DNA of 17,500 nt from Chrysomallon squamiferum (GCA_012295275.1 CM022666.1:13250606-13268105); one strand, 5' to 3'. Positions 8,700 through 17,247 are shown, counted from the first letter of the stretch. Translations and numbers: made by a program. The notes: a model not told the origin generated them from the sequence alone.

Positions 8700-9043
8700 T
8701 CTTTGGACCAGTCTGTGTAGTCTGAGTGTCGTTCGCTGCGTAGCGTGCGCGTGTTTTTGCAGTTCTGTCGTGAAAAGAAATGAACGATCGAACGAACCGC
8801 CCCCCCCCCGCCCGCCCGCCGTTACCAAACGTTCATTGTCGCCACTCCTGTTGTAACTCCGCGTCGGCTACGTATTCAGAATCGCTTATCGCCGTCGTGT
8901 CTTTGACAGTCTATTTCCATTTCATTGTCGACGTTTCTTTAGCCAAAGTAGAAATCGCGGGTCGTTCCCAGGCCAGTAAACAAAGGCCTCGTTATCACCC
9001 TCGTAGAAAACAGAGCGAAAAACAGCGAGACCTTGGCCGCCAT
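8700..9043 (+). promoter_or_regulatory. CpG-rich block, possible promoter or first exon
   Basis: By hand count about 35 CpG dinucleotides fall within 8701-9040, far denser than the rest of the window. The block includes a C-rich stretch (about 8797-8820) with CCCG repeats. It ends with GCCGCCAT (9036-9043), the reverse complement of the YY1 core ATGGCGGC. An ATG frame (8780-9076, 98 codons) begins in this block. It has a Pro-rich start, no recognisable domain, and a tail that simply reads the TTC tract, so I do not call it coding. Promoter function is inference from CpG density plus the YY1-like site. Confidence 0.35.
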
Positions 9044-9073
9044 TTTTTTTTTCTTCTTCTTCTTCTTCTTTTC
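9043..9073. repeat. T-run plus (TTC)n
   Basis: Ten T followed by about seven TTC units; a short pyrimidine tract. Confidence 0.9.
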
Positions 9074-9137
9074 TAATCTCCTACCTTGTTCGCGACAGTT
9101 ATAGTGATTTATTACTTCCTGCTGGTGTTGTTGTTGG

Positions 9138-9145
9138 TGACGTCG
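9138..9145. promoter_or_regulatory. CRE-like site TGACGTCG
   Basis: Seven of eight bases match the cAMP-response element TGACGTCA, just downstream of the CpG-rich block. This is a single short motif and could be chance. Confidence 0.2.
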
Positions 9146-9225
9146 GTGTTGCTTTAAGGTACCAGTTTGTGAATGTTGTTGACAACGTATTAAAAAAATT
9201 TTTGGTGTGTGCGTGCTTTCCTGCC

Positions 9226-9242
9226 TGTGTGTGTGTGTGTGT
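9226..9242. repeat. (TG)n, short
   Basis: About eight TG units. Confidence 0.9.
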
Positions 9243-9344
9243 AATAATTATATGGCTGTTACAATAAGAATTTGATTTTTTATTTTTTTTCCTCCGTCAT
9301 CTTGTAAATCGTTGATGTTCGTTATGATCACGACAACGACGTCG

Positions 9345-9445
9345 GCGACGAGAGACAGAAAAAGAGACAAACGGACAAAACAAAAAAGAGAGAGTCGGCG
9401 AGACGAAGAAATAGAGACTCTGAAAGAGAAGCAAACAGAGACAAC

Positions 9446-9447
<2 letters not shown>
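9345..9447. repeat. Degenerate purine-rich tract
   Basis: A purine-rich run of GAGA, AAAGAG and GACAAA pieces, about 100 bp, leads into the perfect GA tract and looks like its decayed edge. Confidence 0.7.

Positions 9448-9511
<64 letters not shown>
9448..9511. repeat. (AG)32 tract
   Basis: 64 bp of perfect AG repeat on the same strand as the longer tract at 7739-7967. Ser-Leu and Arg-Glu frames across it are artefacts. Confidence 0.96.
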
Positions 9512-9512
<1 letters not shown>

Positions 9513-10060
9513 AGCACCACAAAATCCACTATTAATATTATTTTTTGTTTCAAGGTGATTTCCGTACTGATTTATTACATTTAACGGCTCCAGTGTTTGC
9601 TTCATGGCAAAAAAACATAAATGAAAATTAGTTTAGAACGATCCGTTACATACTCAATTATACCCAAGATGTGGCGCACAAAACAAACAAATTAATTACA
9701 TCAGATTTACTTAACTTCGTGAAACAGAGAAAACAAAAAATAATGACAAATAAAGTTCACATTCAGGAAAAACGCCCTGACCGGATATTGCATATAAAAG
9801 TTAGAAAATTACTTCCGGTGGACGTATTTTCGTGTAATTTCTTACATCGTTCTCGGTGTAATAATTTCACTTTGTTGTCGCTGCTGCTGTAATAAATGTT
9901 AACAGGTTCACAAGGACAACGGTGTCAACGTTTTACGTGCTGTTAACTGACGTTGTGGTTGTCTCTGCTGACGGATCAATAGTTAAATAATGTTAACGAT
10001 AATTAGAAGAAATTGAAAATTGAATAAAATTGTTGCTATTATTATTTTATATTTTTTTTA
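9512..10060. other. Low-copy AT-rich DNA
   Basis: Unique sequence. A 73-codon frame (9671-9892) opens only with GTG, is Lys/Arg-rich and has no domain, so it is not supported as an animal gene. Short T-runs occur near 10050. Nothing else is recognised. Confidence 0.5.
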
Positions 10061-10063
10061 ACG

Positions 10064-10087
10064 AATAATATTAATAATAATAATAAC

Positions 10088-10143
<56 letters not shown>

Positions 10144-10160
10144 TGATGATAATGATAATA
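10064..10160. repeat. (TAA)n microsatellite
   Basis: Nearly perfect TAA units for about 80 bp, changing to TGA/TAA variants at the 3' edge. Confidence 0.95.
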
Positions 10161-10235
10161 ACACAACAACACCTCCAACAACAACAGTAACAGCGATATG
10201 AATTATTTTTACTGGGGAAAGATAACTCAACAACT

Positions 10236-10800
10236 GCTACTTACTACTACTACTACTACTGCTACAATTACTACTATTGCTTCTACTATACTGCTACTAC
10301 TACTACTTTACTATTGCTGTGACTACTACTGCTACTAGTACTACTACTACTTCTCCACTTTTGCTTATAATACTTCTGTTACTACAACAGCAATTACAAC
10401 TGCCACTGCCACTACGAATAGTACTAGTATTTTTATTAACAACTACTATTACTACTAATAATATGAACACTAATACTATTACCAGTACTAGTGTTGCTAC
10501 TACAATTACAACTACTACTACTGATTCTAACACTATTATTATTAATAATACTATTACCATTACTACTACTCTACTACTACTATTACCAGTACTAGTGTTG
10601 CTACTACAATTACAACTACTACTACTGATTCTGACACTATTATTATTACTGCTACTACTTCTATTACTACTACTATTACCACCACCACCACAACCACCAC
10701 CACCACTACTACTACTATTGTTATTAATACCATTACAACAGCAACTACTTGTTAATGTTACTACTATTACTATTACAACGACTACAGCTACTAACACTAA
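10236..10800. repeat. CTA/TAC-type trinucleotide array with internal 71-bp duplication
   Basis: About 565 bp of imperfect CTA trinucleotides with TTA, GCT, CCA and ACA variants; CCACCA-type blocks occur at 10678-10706. A segment at 10474-10544 recurs at 10578-10648 (104-bp offset) with one difference, so the array has grown by segmental duplication as well as slippage. Long frames on both strands (for example 10277-10837 on + and 10797-10303 on -) are Thr/Leu or Ser/Asn repeat translations. Confidence 0.93.
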
Positions 10801-10836
10801 TACTTTCGTTAATGCTTCTTCTCATTTAAATAAATA

Positions 10837-11250
10837 AAATACACAATTGCCGGCGATCAAACCGCTACCAATACAAACTGCGGTCGTCACCAGGCATTTA
10901 GCGCCTGAACTTTTCGCACGGTACTCGAAGTTAATCCGCAGGCTTTTAATGCATTAATTTAGTATCTATCTGTAGCATAGCTTGCAGTCGGTGACATTTA
11001 GCATTCTGCTGCCATCGCTTAGTGCATCGCGTTTTACAGTGTAGCAGCGGTCACGTGACTGTAGTAGAACGACATCTGGTGAATGGACAATGAACGTTTG
11101 ATTGTGAGGTATATATTGTTAAATGAGATTGCCGTGTAACTGAACGCAGTTGGGTAAAAGATCGGGGTGTGGTCTCATTGTCAGGGTTGGGAAATTGGAA
11201 TGACTTTTCTGTGTGATTTTTTATAGTGTAATACAATATATTGTATAATT
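10837..11250. other. Low-copy DNA containing an E-box palindrome
   Basis: About 410 bp of complex sequence with moderate GC content in 10850-11060. It contains the palindrome GTCACGTGAC (11050-11059). No open frame with a recognisable domain is present. Confidence 0.45.
11050..11059. promoter_or_regulatory. Extended E-box palindrome GTCACGTGAC
   Basis: A perfect 10-bp palindrome matching the preferred site of USF/MiT-TFE-type bHLH-Zip factors (CACGTG with flanking GT and AC). The match is exact; function is inference. Confidence 0.3.
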
Positions 11251-11252
11251 TC

Positions 11253-11437
11253 ACATATACGTACACACACATACACACTCACACACATACAAAAGGCACT
11301 CACACACATACAGACACACACACTTACAAACGCACTCACACACACACACCCATACACACACCCATACACAAACAAACATACACACACACACAAACACATA
11401 AGCTCACAAATGCACACTCACATACATACATACACAG
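11253..11437. repeat. (CA)n array with CACACT/CATA variants
   Basis: About 185 bp of interrupted CA, CACT, CATAC and CAAAC units. Cys/Val-rich minus-strand frames and Thr/His-rich plus-strand frames are repeat translations. Confidence 0.92.
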
Positions 11438-11505
11438 GATTTGGGAACTATCATATAATCCTATGTGATTATTCTTTCGTATTATTATCAATTTTGTTTT
11501 CGTTT

Positions 11506-11885
11506 TTGTATAAGTGGTGCGCAAACCTGTATTTAGTATCGTAATAATATTGGATAAAAAATACCTAAAATGATATGATATTCACTTTTGCGTTAGAATT
11601 GTTTAATATTCAGTTGTATGAAAATGCGCAAAGTAGCATTTAATACTGCATTTTTACTGTGTAAAACTTTGTTTATGTCGTATAAGGAATGCGTAAAATG
11701 TATTTTAAAACGTATAAAACATATACTGTATGTTGCATAAGAAATGTGTATAAGCTCTATATTTTACATTGTATAAAAATGCGTAAAATTCTATTACATT
11801 TTGTACAAAAAAATGCGTAAACTCGTATTTGATGCTTGTACAAGAAATTCGGAAGGCTGTGTGTTGTATGAGAAATGCTTGAAGC
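11506..11885. repeat. Degenerate ~34-bp minisatellite (TTGTATAARAAATGCGTAAA core)
   Basis: The core TTGTAYAA.AAATGCG recurs. Anchored on the A of ATGCG or its variant, copies lie at about 11517, 11561, 11588, 11624, 11689, 11744, 11779, 11813, 11847 and 11875. The cleanest spacings are 35, 34 and 34 bp, and the 65-bp gap fits two units. Copies are strongly diverged, with a CTGTATTT-type string between cores. On the minus strand the units give similar peptides (..HFLCN.., ..AFLYN.., ..HFFVQN..), but indels break the frame between copies, so the 88-residue frame is a by-product. Confidence 0.75.
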
Positions 11886-12461
11886 CTTTCAGACAGTCGC
11901 CTCACTCGAACTAACGCAAAGCGAGATTCAATAACCACTTGTTTTTCTCTTGTATTGTTTACTGTACACACGGAATCGTCTTTGTAAACTTAATCCGCAT
12001 TTCTGATTGATTTATTGAATTTGTCGTCTGTTTGTGTCGCACGAAGACAATTTCGTTTATCAATTTCGTTTGTCAATTTCGCACGTGTCAATTTATTTTT
12101 CGCGACAATAAACTGCTCTTGTGAATGCGCTTCAAGAAACGCATCCTTTTGAGATGCAAACAAATAAATTCCCTTTAATAATTTCCCTTTCAACTGTCGA
12201 CCGTGTTGTGTTCTGTGTTGATTTACAAATGGCGCGTGTTTATTTATTGCGTAATTAATTCTGTCGATATCGCGTTTACGTGACATGCTTTTGAAAACTA
12301 AATAAATGGGTTTTAATGAAGGAATGTGGAAGAGGAAGGAAGAACATTAGAGGCCTATTTAAGGAAAACGAAAATAAATGTGGGAAAAAAACAACAACAA
12401 CAGATAAAGGAAATGACGTTTAAAATAAAATGAAGGAATAAATACAGTTGGACATGTAGGT
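11886..12461. other. Low-copy DNA with a 13-bp triplicate
   Basis: Unique sequence in which a 13-bp unit (TCAATTTCGTTT-like) occurs three times at 12046-12084, plus a partial fourth. A 98-codon ATG frame on the minus strand (12286 down to 11990) is Lys/Arg/Asn-rich, has no recognised domain or signal, and crosses the 13-bp repeat. It is the least artefact-like frame in the window but still unsupported. Confidence 0.45.
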
Positions 12462-12499
12462 TGATGATGATGATGATGATGATAATGATGATGATGATA
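12462..12499. repeat. (GAT)n microsatellite
   Basis: About twelve GAT/GAA-type units with one AAT interruption. Confidence 0.92.
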
Positions 12500-12524
12500 A
12501 ACAAATATGTAAAATATTAGGTAT

Positions 12525-12625
12525 GATAGGTTGCAGGATCAATCCTGGTAGGTTCTGCTATTTTATTTTTCCCGTTCCAGTCAATGCTCCATGACTGTTT
12601 TATTAAAGATCTTAGTACATACCTT
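12525..12625 (+). mobile_element. Diverged fragment of a tRNA-derived SINE (Meta-type core)
   Basis: GGATCAATCC (12536-12545) resembles a Pol III B box. About 28 bases later CGTTCCAGTCAATGCTCC (12573-12590) and ATGACT follow. From memory this matches the conserved core of widespread molluscan 'Meta' SINEs, which read CGTTCCAGCCAGTGCACC then ACGACTGG in the same order and spacing. The position 44 bases upstream of the B box lies in a GAT repeat, so the 5' tRNA head is lost. The 3' side runs into the CA/TA arrays. The family assignment is recollection of a consensus, not a search result. Confidence 0.6.
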
Positions 12626-12640
12626 CCTACATGTTTGTAC

Positions 12641-12643
<3 letters not shown>

Positions 12644-12692
<49 letters not shown>

Positions 12693-12760
12693 CTCACACA
12701 CGTACAAACACATACAGACATACATACATGCATATATACATCTATATATATATATATACA

Positions 12761-12801
<41 letters not shown>

Positions 12802-12956
12802 ACACATATATACAAACATATATATATATCTATACATACAGACATACATACATATATAATACATAACTGCACATATGTACATACATCCACGCATACGTAC
12901 ATACACACATAAAAATGTACACACACGAACACACACACACACACACACACACACAC
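12644..12956. repeat. (CA)n / (TA)n / ACATAC composite array
   Basis: A perfect CA run (about 12644-12678) passes into TA (about 12678-12692). ACATAC and CATCTATA units follow, then a long TA run (about 12743-12798), CATA/TACA units, and a final CA run (about 12929-12956). Cys/Val/Tyr/Ile and Thr/His frames on both strands are repeat translations. Confidence 0.94.
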
Positions 12957-13270
12957 TCAGACGAACTTACTTCAGTGCATCGTAATGGATTACGCGAAAT
13001 TCAGTTATCTGTTTCACAGACAGCTGAGAGGAATTCGATCTGTGGTATCGATTCCTGATCGACGCACAGACTTCAAACGTGTGTATGACTTGTCAGGGAG
13101 ATAATTACATACAACAATTTCAGAGAAATTACAGAACTCGACTTCAAAAGCGTTTTTTACACAAGCGATCATAACGAACCGTCACCATGGTTACTGGTTA
13201 TATGTAATGTGTTATGTAATGTTGTTGACTTCGTTAATAAAATAAGTGACAAATTGTTTTAGGTTAAACG
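12957..13270. other. Low-copy segment with a possible third SINE head
   Basis: About 310 bp of complex sequence. On the minus strand GGAATCGATACC (13055 down to 13044) is B-box-like, and the preceding bases loosely resemble a tRNA anticodon arm. The A-box position is poorly matched and no Meta-type core follows. A short TATGTAATGT duplication lies near 13200-13220. No gene recognised. Confidence 0.35.
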
Positions 13271-13274
13271 GTAG

Positions 13275-13678
13275 TAATTCTGGCGTGGTGGTGGAGGTGG
13301 TGGTAGAAATGGAAGTAGTTGTAGTAGTAGTAGTGATGTTGGTGATTGTATGTAAATACAGAAACAAAGTTGTAGTAGCAGTTGTGGTAGCAGCAGCAGC
13401 AGTATAGTTGTAATCGTAACAGTAGTAGAAGCTGTTGTGATATTAGTAATAATAGCTGTAGTAGTAGCAAAAAAAAATAGTAGTAGTAGCAGTAGCAGCA
13501 GTAGTAGTAGTAGTAATGGTAACTGTAGTAGTAGTAGGAGCAGCAGCACTAGTAATAGTAGTAATAACAGCATCAACAGTACTAGTAGTAGCAGTAGTAG
13601 TAATAATAGTAGTAGTAGTAGTAGTAGTAATAGCAGCACCAATACTGGTGGTGGTCGTAGTCAGTAGTGTTAGTAGTT

Positions 13679-13726
<48 letters not shown>

Positions 13727-13727
13727 C
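13275..13727. repeat. GTA/TAG-type trinucleotide array
   Basis: About 450 bp of imperfect GTA trinucleotides with GGT (start), GCA, TAA and ACT variants, ending in a clean (TAG)n run (about 13682-13725). It is the reverse-complement class of the CTA array at 10236-10800. Poly-Leu (-) and poly-Ser/Val (+) frames are artefacts. Confidence 0.93.
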
Positions 13728-13739
13728 AACACATTCTTA

Positions 13740-13959
13740 GTGACAATACGTTTTACATTATTAAAGACTTTGTCATACCTAAGTCAAAACTCCACGTCTA
13801 AAGACAAATCTGTCAGTTAAACTGATTTCTAGAGTGATGAAAATAAAAAAACAATTTTACATTTTTAAAGGCGCTGTCAAACCAGACGATTCCATGTGAT
13901 TACTCATAGTGCTACTGACACAGATGTAGAAATCTTAAAGCATAAATTTGAGATTTTAA
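13740..13959. other. Low-copy AT-rich DNA
   Basis: Unique sequence between the GTA array and the SINE copy. Nothing recognised. Confidence 0.45.
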
Positions 13960-14078
13960 ATTTTTTATCCTGGGGTCACTGGGGTAAGGTCAGCCAGCCC
14001 AACAGATGCTGTGGAGAGATTCGATCCTGTGTCCTTTCAAGTCTCAGTTCCAGACTTTAACCAGTGAGGAACAACCCA
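13960..14078 (-). mobile_element. tRNA-derived SINE copy with A box, B box and Meta-like core
   Basis: Read on the minus strand, TTCCTCACTGGTTAAAG begins at 14071 and matches a tRNA A box with D-loop. GGATCGAATC begins at 14027, exactly 44 bases later, the spacing of A box (position 8) to B box (position 52) in a class I tRNA. About 18 bases past the B box, TTGGGCTGGCTGACC and then CCCCAGTGACCCCAGG follow. From memory these resemble the TTGGGCTATTTCTCG...CCAGTGCACC core of molluscan Meta-type SINEs. The element ends in an A-rich stretch near 13960. It is diverged and probably inactive. The tRNA-like head is seen directly; the family name is inference. Confidence 0.65.
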
Positions 14079-14368
14079 TCAGTTTATTTCTTTGTTTTTC
14101 CCTGATAATATATTTTTGGGGCTTTCTAGGGTTTTTAAAAAAATGTCAAATCATGAGGGAACTTTTGAAAGAATTATAATCATGTTAACCAAATGATCTT
14201 GCGTATGTTCCTAAAATAACAAATAGAAAATTAGTAAGAAGAATCTCGAAGAACAATCCTTAGATAATGAGATTCATTTTTGACACAGTAAAATATCGTA
14301 AAACACCAAAAGGAAAATCCTCACAAAGAAATATTTACTTTAAAAGATATACTAATAACAAAAAATTG
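14079..14368. repeat. AT-rich segment with ancient ~48-bp monomers
   Basis: From about 14190 the sequence contains decayed relatives of the neighbouring minisatellite. ATCTTGCGTATGTTCCTAAAATA (at 14195), ATCTCGAAGAACAATCCTTAGATA (at 14243) and ATATCGTAAAACACC (at 14293) follow at about 48-50-bp spacing. Before 14190 the sequence is unique and AT-rich. Confidence 0.5.
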
Positions 14369-14376
14369 AAAAAAAA

Positions 14377-14408
<32 letters not shown>

Positions 14409-14420
14409 TAAAAAAAAAAA
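14369..14420. repeat. Poly-A tract with rare interruptions
   Basis: About 52 bases of A interrupted by a single G and a single T. It splits the decayed monomers from the well-preserved array and may be an insert tail or slippage within the A-rich monomer. Confidence 0.93.
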
Positions 14421-14514
14421 TGAAACAAAAAAATCCTATATCGTGAAGACAAACGTAAAAAAGGAGAATATTTAGAAAAACAGATAATAAAAAAAAACAA
14501 TTTTGAGAAACAAA

Positions 14515-14975
14515 CGCAAAATCTTGAGATAGTAAAAATATTACGAATACCTAAGCCCCAAAATCTTGAGGACAATCCTAAAAATAGACAGTATTTATCA
14601 AGACGCAAAATCTCGCAGTAATCTTAAAATATTCTAAGACTTTAACCCCCAAAATCTTGAGGACAATCCTAAAAATAGACAGTATTTACCAAGACGCAAA
14701 ATCTCGCAGTAATCTTAAAATATTCTAAGACTTTAAGCCCCAAAATCTTGAGGACAATCCTAAAAATAGACAGTATTTACCAAGACGCAAAAATCTCGCA
14801 GTAATCTTAAAATATTCTAAGACTTTAACCCCCAAAATCTTGAGGACAATCCTAAAAATAGACAGTATTTACCAAGACGCAAAAATCTCGCAGTAATCGT
14901 AAAATATTCTAAAACTTCTAAGCCCCAGAAACGTTGAGGACAGTCCTGGAATAGGCAACACTTAGCGAAACGAAA
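14515..14975. repeat. 91-bp minisatellite built from two diverged ~45-bp monomers
   Basis: GCAAAATCTCGCAG starts at 14605, 14696, 14787 and 14879 (91, 91 and 92 bp). A diverged copy precedes at about 14515 and a degrading one follows to about 14975. Each 91-bp unit contains two related halves: AAAATCTTGAGGACAATCCT... (47 bp, at 14560, 14651, 14742, 14834) and AAAATCTCGCAGTAATCTT... (44 bp, at 14607, 14698, 14789, 14882). The central copies are almost identical while both edges decay. Phe/Leu/Arg-rich minus-strand frames through it (for example 15311 down to 14817) shift phase from copy to copy and are not genes. Confidence 0.92.
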
Positions 14976-15371
14976 CGCTAATAAGAATTCTGGTGAACAG
15001 ACTGTGAGCAGAAGCCCGCGGGAGACGCAACGCTTCAAACCACGGGACAAGACGGAAAGAGTTACTCGTTGTGGCGAAGCGGGGAATAGCGCTGACCAAA
15101 AACCTTGCACAGATAATTGACAATTTGCATGTTTATTGCTTCGTTTGCAGAGCTGCATTGATCGCTTCAATATAATTACTGGCGTCGAGAATGCGATTCC
15201 GCAAACCAAACCCACCACACAAACACACACACACACACACGAACACACACACACATACACACCAGATGTCGCTGCTTGCAACATTTTCATTTGGAATGAT
15301 TTAAGTTCCAAAATTTATATATATATATATTTTTTTTATTTTTTTTTTTGTTATTAAAAATAATTCTTATT
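14976..15371. other. Low-copy, locally GC-richer DNA plus CA and TA tracts
   Basis: 14976-15210 is complex and relatively GC-rich, with no domain-bearing frame. 15214-15262 is a CA array with one GA interruption. 15318-15348 is TA followed by T-runs. The junction with the 470-bp array is AT-rich. Confidence 0.5.
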
Positions 15372-15842
15372 AATTCAGTTCGTTGTTGTACATCTGGTTC
15401 AAGCCTTGTGGCAAAAAAACCCAGTTCCACCTGTAAGGTTATTGTCGTCGTTTTTTCGATTTTTGGGGTTTTTTTTTTTTTTTACAAAAAATGTCTGTAA
15501 CTGATACGTTGACAGATGTAGTCGACTCTGTTACAAGTCTTTCTGTTGTGTCTTTCTTTCTGTCTGTCTTTTCTTTCTTTTCTTTCTTTCTTTCCTTCTT
15601 TCCTCTTCTTCTTCTTCTTGTTTTTCTTATTCTTATTGTTATTCTTCTTCTTCTTCTTCTTCTTCTTCTCATTATTATTATTATTATTATTTTTTATTAT
15701 TTTTAATAATAAGGTCATGACAGTTTGAGTTCATGAGAAGTCCTGAGAGCTAAATTATATTAATGAGAAAATAAAATAACTAATTAATAATACAAATAAT
15801 ACAAATAATAATAGCAATAATAGCAATAATATTAATAATAAT
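15372..15842. repeat. Satellite unit 1 (471 bp, type A)
   Basis: The unit starts at AATTCAGTTCGTTG. In order it contains a unique part (GTACATCTGGTTCAAGCC ... GTAAGGTTATTGTCGTCG), a T-run, a conserved segment from ATGTCTGTAACTGATACG to TCTGTTACAAG, and a pyrimidine block grading from TTTC to TTC to ATT repeats. GTCATGAC and an (AAT)-rich end follow. Type A is marked by TTTGAGTTCATGAG after the palindrome. This first copy has a longer T-run before the ATG segment and a C instead of T in GTGGCAAAA. Confidence 0.93.
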
Positions 15843-16136
15843 AATTCAGTTCGTTGTTGTACATCTGGTTCAAGCCTTGTGGTAAAAAAACCCAGTTCCA
15901 CCTGTAAGGTTATTGTCGTCGTTTTTTCGATTTTTGGGGTTCTTTGTTTTTTTTTAAAATGTCTGTAACTGATACGTTGACAGATGTAGTCGACTCTGTT
16001 ACAAGTCTTTCTGTTGTGTCTTTCTTTCTGTCTGTCTTTTCTTTCTTTCTTTCTTTCTTTCCTTCTTTCCTCTTCTTCTTCTTCTTGTTTTTCTTATTCT
16101 TATTGTTATTCTTCTTCTTCTTCTTCTTCTTCTTCT

Positions 16137-16167
<31 letters not shown>

Positions 16168-16309
16168 TTTAATAATAAGGTCATGACAGTTTGGAGTTCG
16201 CGAGAAGTCCTGAGAGCTAAATTATATTAATGAGAAAATAAAATAACTAATTAATAATACAAATAATACAAATAATAATAGCAATAATAGCAATAATATT
16301 AATAATAAT
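15843..16309. repeat. Satellite unit 2 (467 bp, type B)
   Basis: Same order as unit 1 but with TTTGGAGTTCGCGAG after GTCATGAC, the type B marker. Its 80-codon frame from 15944 has the same translation as the one from 16882, exactly 938 bases downstream. This shows near identity of units 2 and 4. Confidence 0.93.
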
Positions 16310-16782
16310 AATTCAGTTCGTTGTTGTACATCTGGTTCAAGCCTTGTGGTAAAAAAACCCAGTTCCACCTGTAAGGTTATTGTCGTCGTTTTTTCGATTT
16401 TTGGGGTTCTTTGTTTTTTTTTAAAATGTCTGTAACTGATACGTTGACAGATGTAGTCGACTCTGTTACAAGTCTTTCTGTTGTGTCTTTCTTTCTGTCT
16501 GTCTTTTCTTTCTTTCTTTCTTTCTTTCTTTTCCTTCTTTCCTCTTCTTCTTCTTCTTGTTTTTCTTATTCTTATTGTTATTCTTCTTCTTCTTCTTCTT
16601 CTTCTTCTCATTATTATTATTATTATTATTTTATTATTTTTTTTAATAATAAGGTCATGACAGTTTGAGTTCATGAGAAGTCCTGAGAGCTAAATTATAT
16701 TAATGAGAAAATAAAATAACTAATTAATAATACAAATAATACAAATAATAATAGCAATAATAGCAATAATATTAATAATAAT
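16310..16782. repeat. Satellite unit 3 (473 bp, type A)
   Basis: Carries the type A marker TTTGAGTTCATGAG. It differs from unit 1 in the T-run and in microsatellite lengths inside the pyrimidine block. Its minus-strand frame is a repeat translation. Confidence 0.93.
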
Positions 16783-17074
16783 AATTCAGTTCGTTGTTGT
16801 ACATCTGGTTCAAGCCTTGTGGTAAAAACCCAGTTCCACCTGTAAGGTTATTGTCGTCGTTTTTTCGATTTTTGGGGTTCTTTGTTTTTTTTTAAAATGT
16901 CTGTAACTGATACGTTGACAGATGTAGTCGACTCTGTTACAAGTCTTTCTGTTGTGTCTTTCTTTCTGTCTGTCTTTTCTTTCTTTCTTTCTTTCTTTCC
17001 TTCTTTCCTCTTCTTCTTCTTCTTGTTTTTCTTATTCTTATTGTTATTCTTCTTCTTCTTCTTCTTCTTCTTCT

Positions 17075-17105
<31 letters not shown>

Positions 17106-17247
17106 TTTAATAATAAGGTCATGACAGTTTGGAGTTCGCGAGAAGTCCTGAGAGCTAAATTATATTAATGAGAAAATAAAATAACTAATTAATAATACAA
17201 ATAATACAAATAATAATAGCAATAATAGCAATAATATTAATAATAAT
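16783..17247. repeat. Satellite unit 4 (465 bp, type B)
   Basis: Carries the type B marker TTTGGAGTTCGCGAG. It has two fewer A residues after GTGGT than units 2 and 3, a marker shared with unit 5. Confidence 0.93.

Noticed and set aside
8780-9076. 98-residue ATG frame in the CpG-rich block
   Set aside because: No recognisable domain, the tail is translated TTC repeat, and its length is within chance for GC-richer DNA. Kept only as part of a possible promoter or first exon.
11990-12286. 98-residue minus-strand ATG frame
   Set aside because: Not low-complexity overall, but no motif is recognised and it crosses a 13-bp tandem repeat. No promoter or splice context supports it.
14817-15311. 164-residue minus-strand frame with repeated RFWGL-type peptides
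   Set aside because: The peptide repeat is the 91-bp minisatellite. Since 91 is not a multiple of 3 the frame shifts between copies, and the start region is a CA-repeat translation.
15944-17124. Repeated ATG frames beginning MSVTDTLTDVVDSV in the satellite units
   Set aside because: Only about 30 residues are non-simple before a poly-Phe/Leu tract, and the frame and length vary with microsatellite changes between units. The identical copies reflect the satellite, not protein selection.
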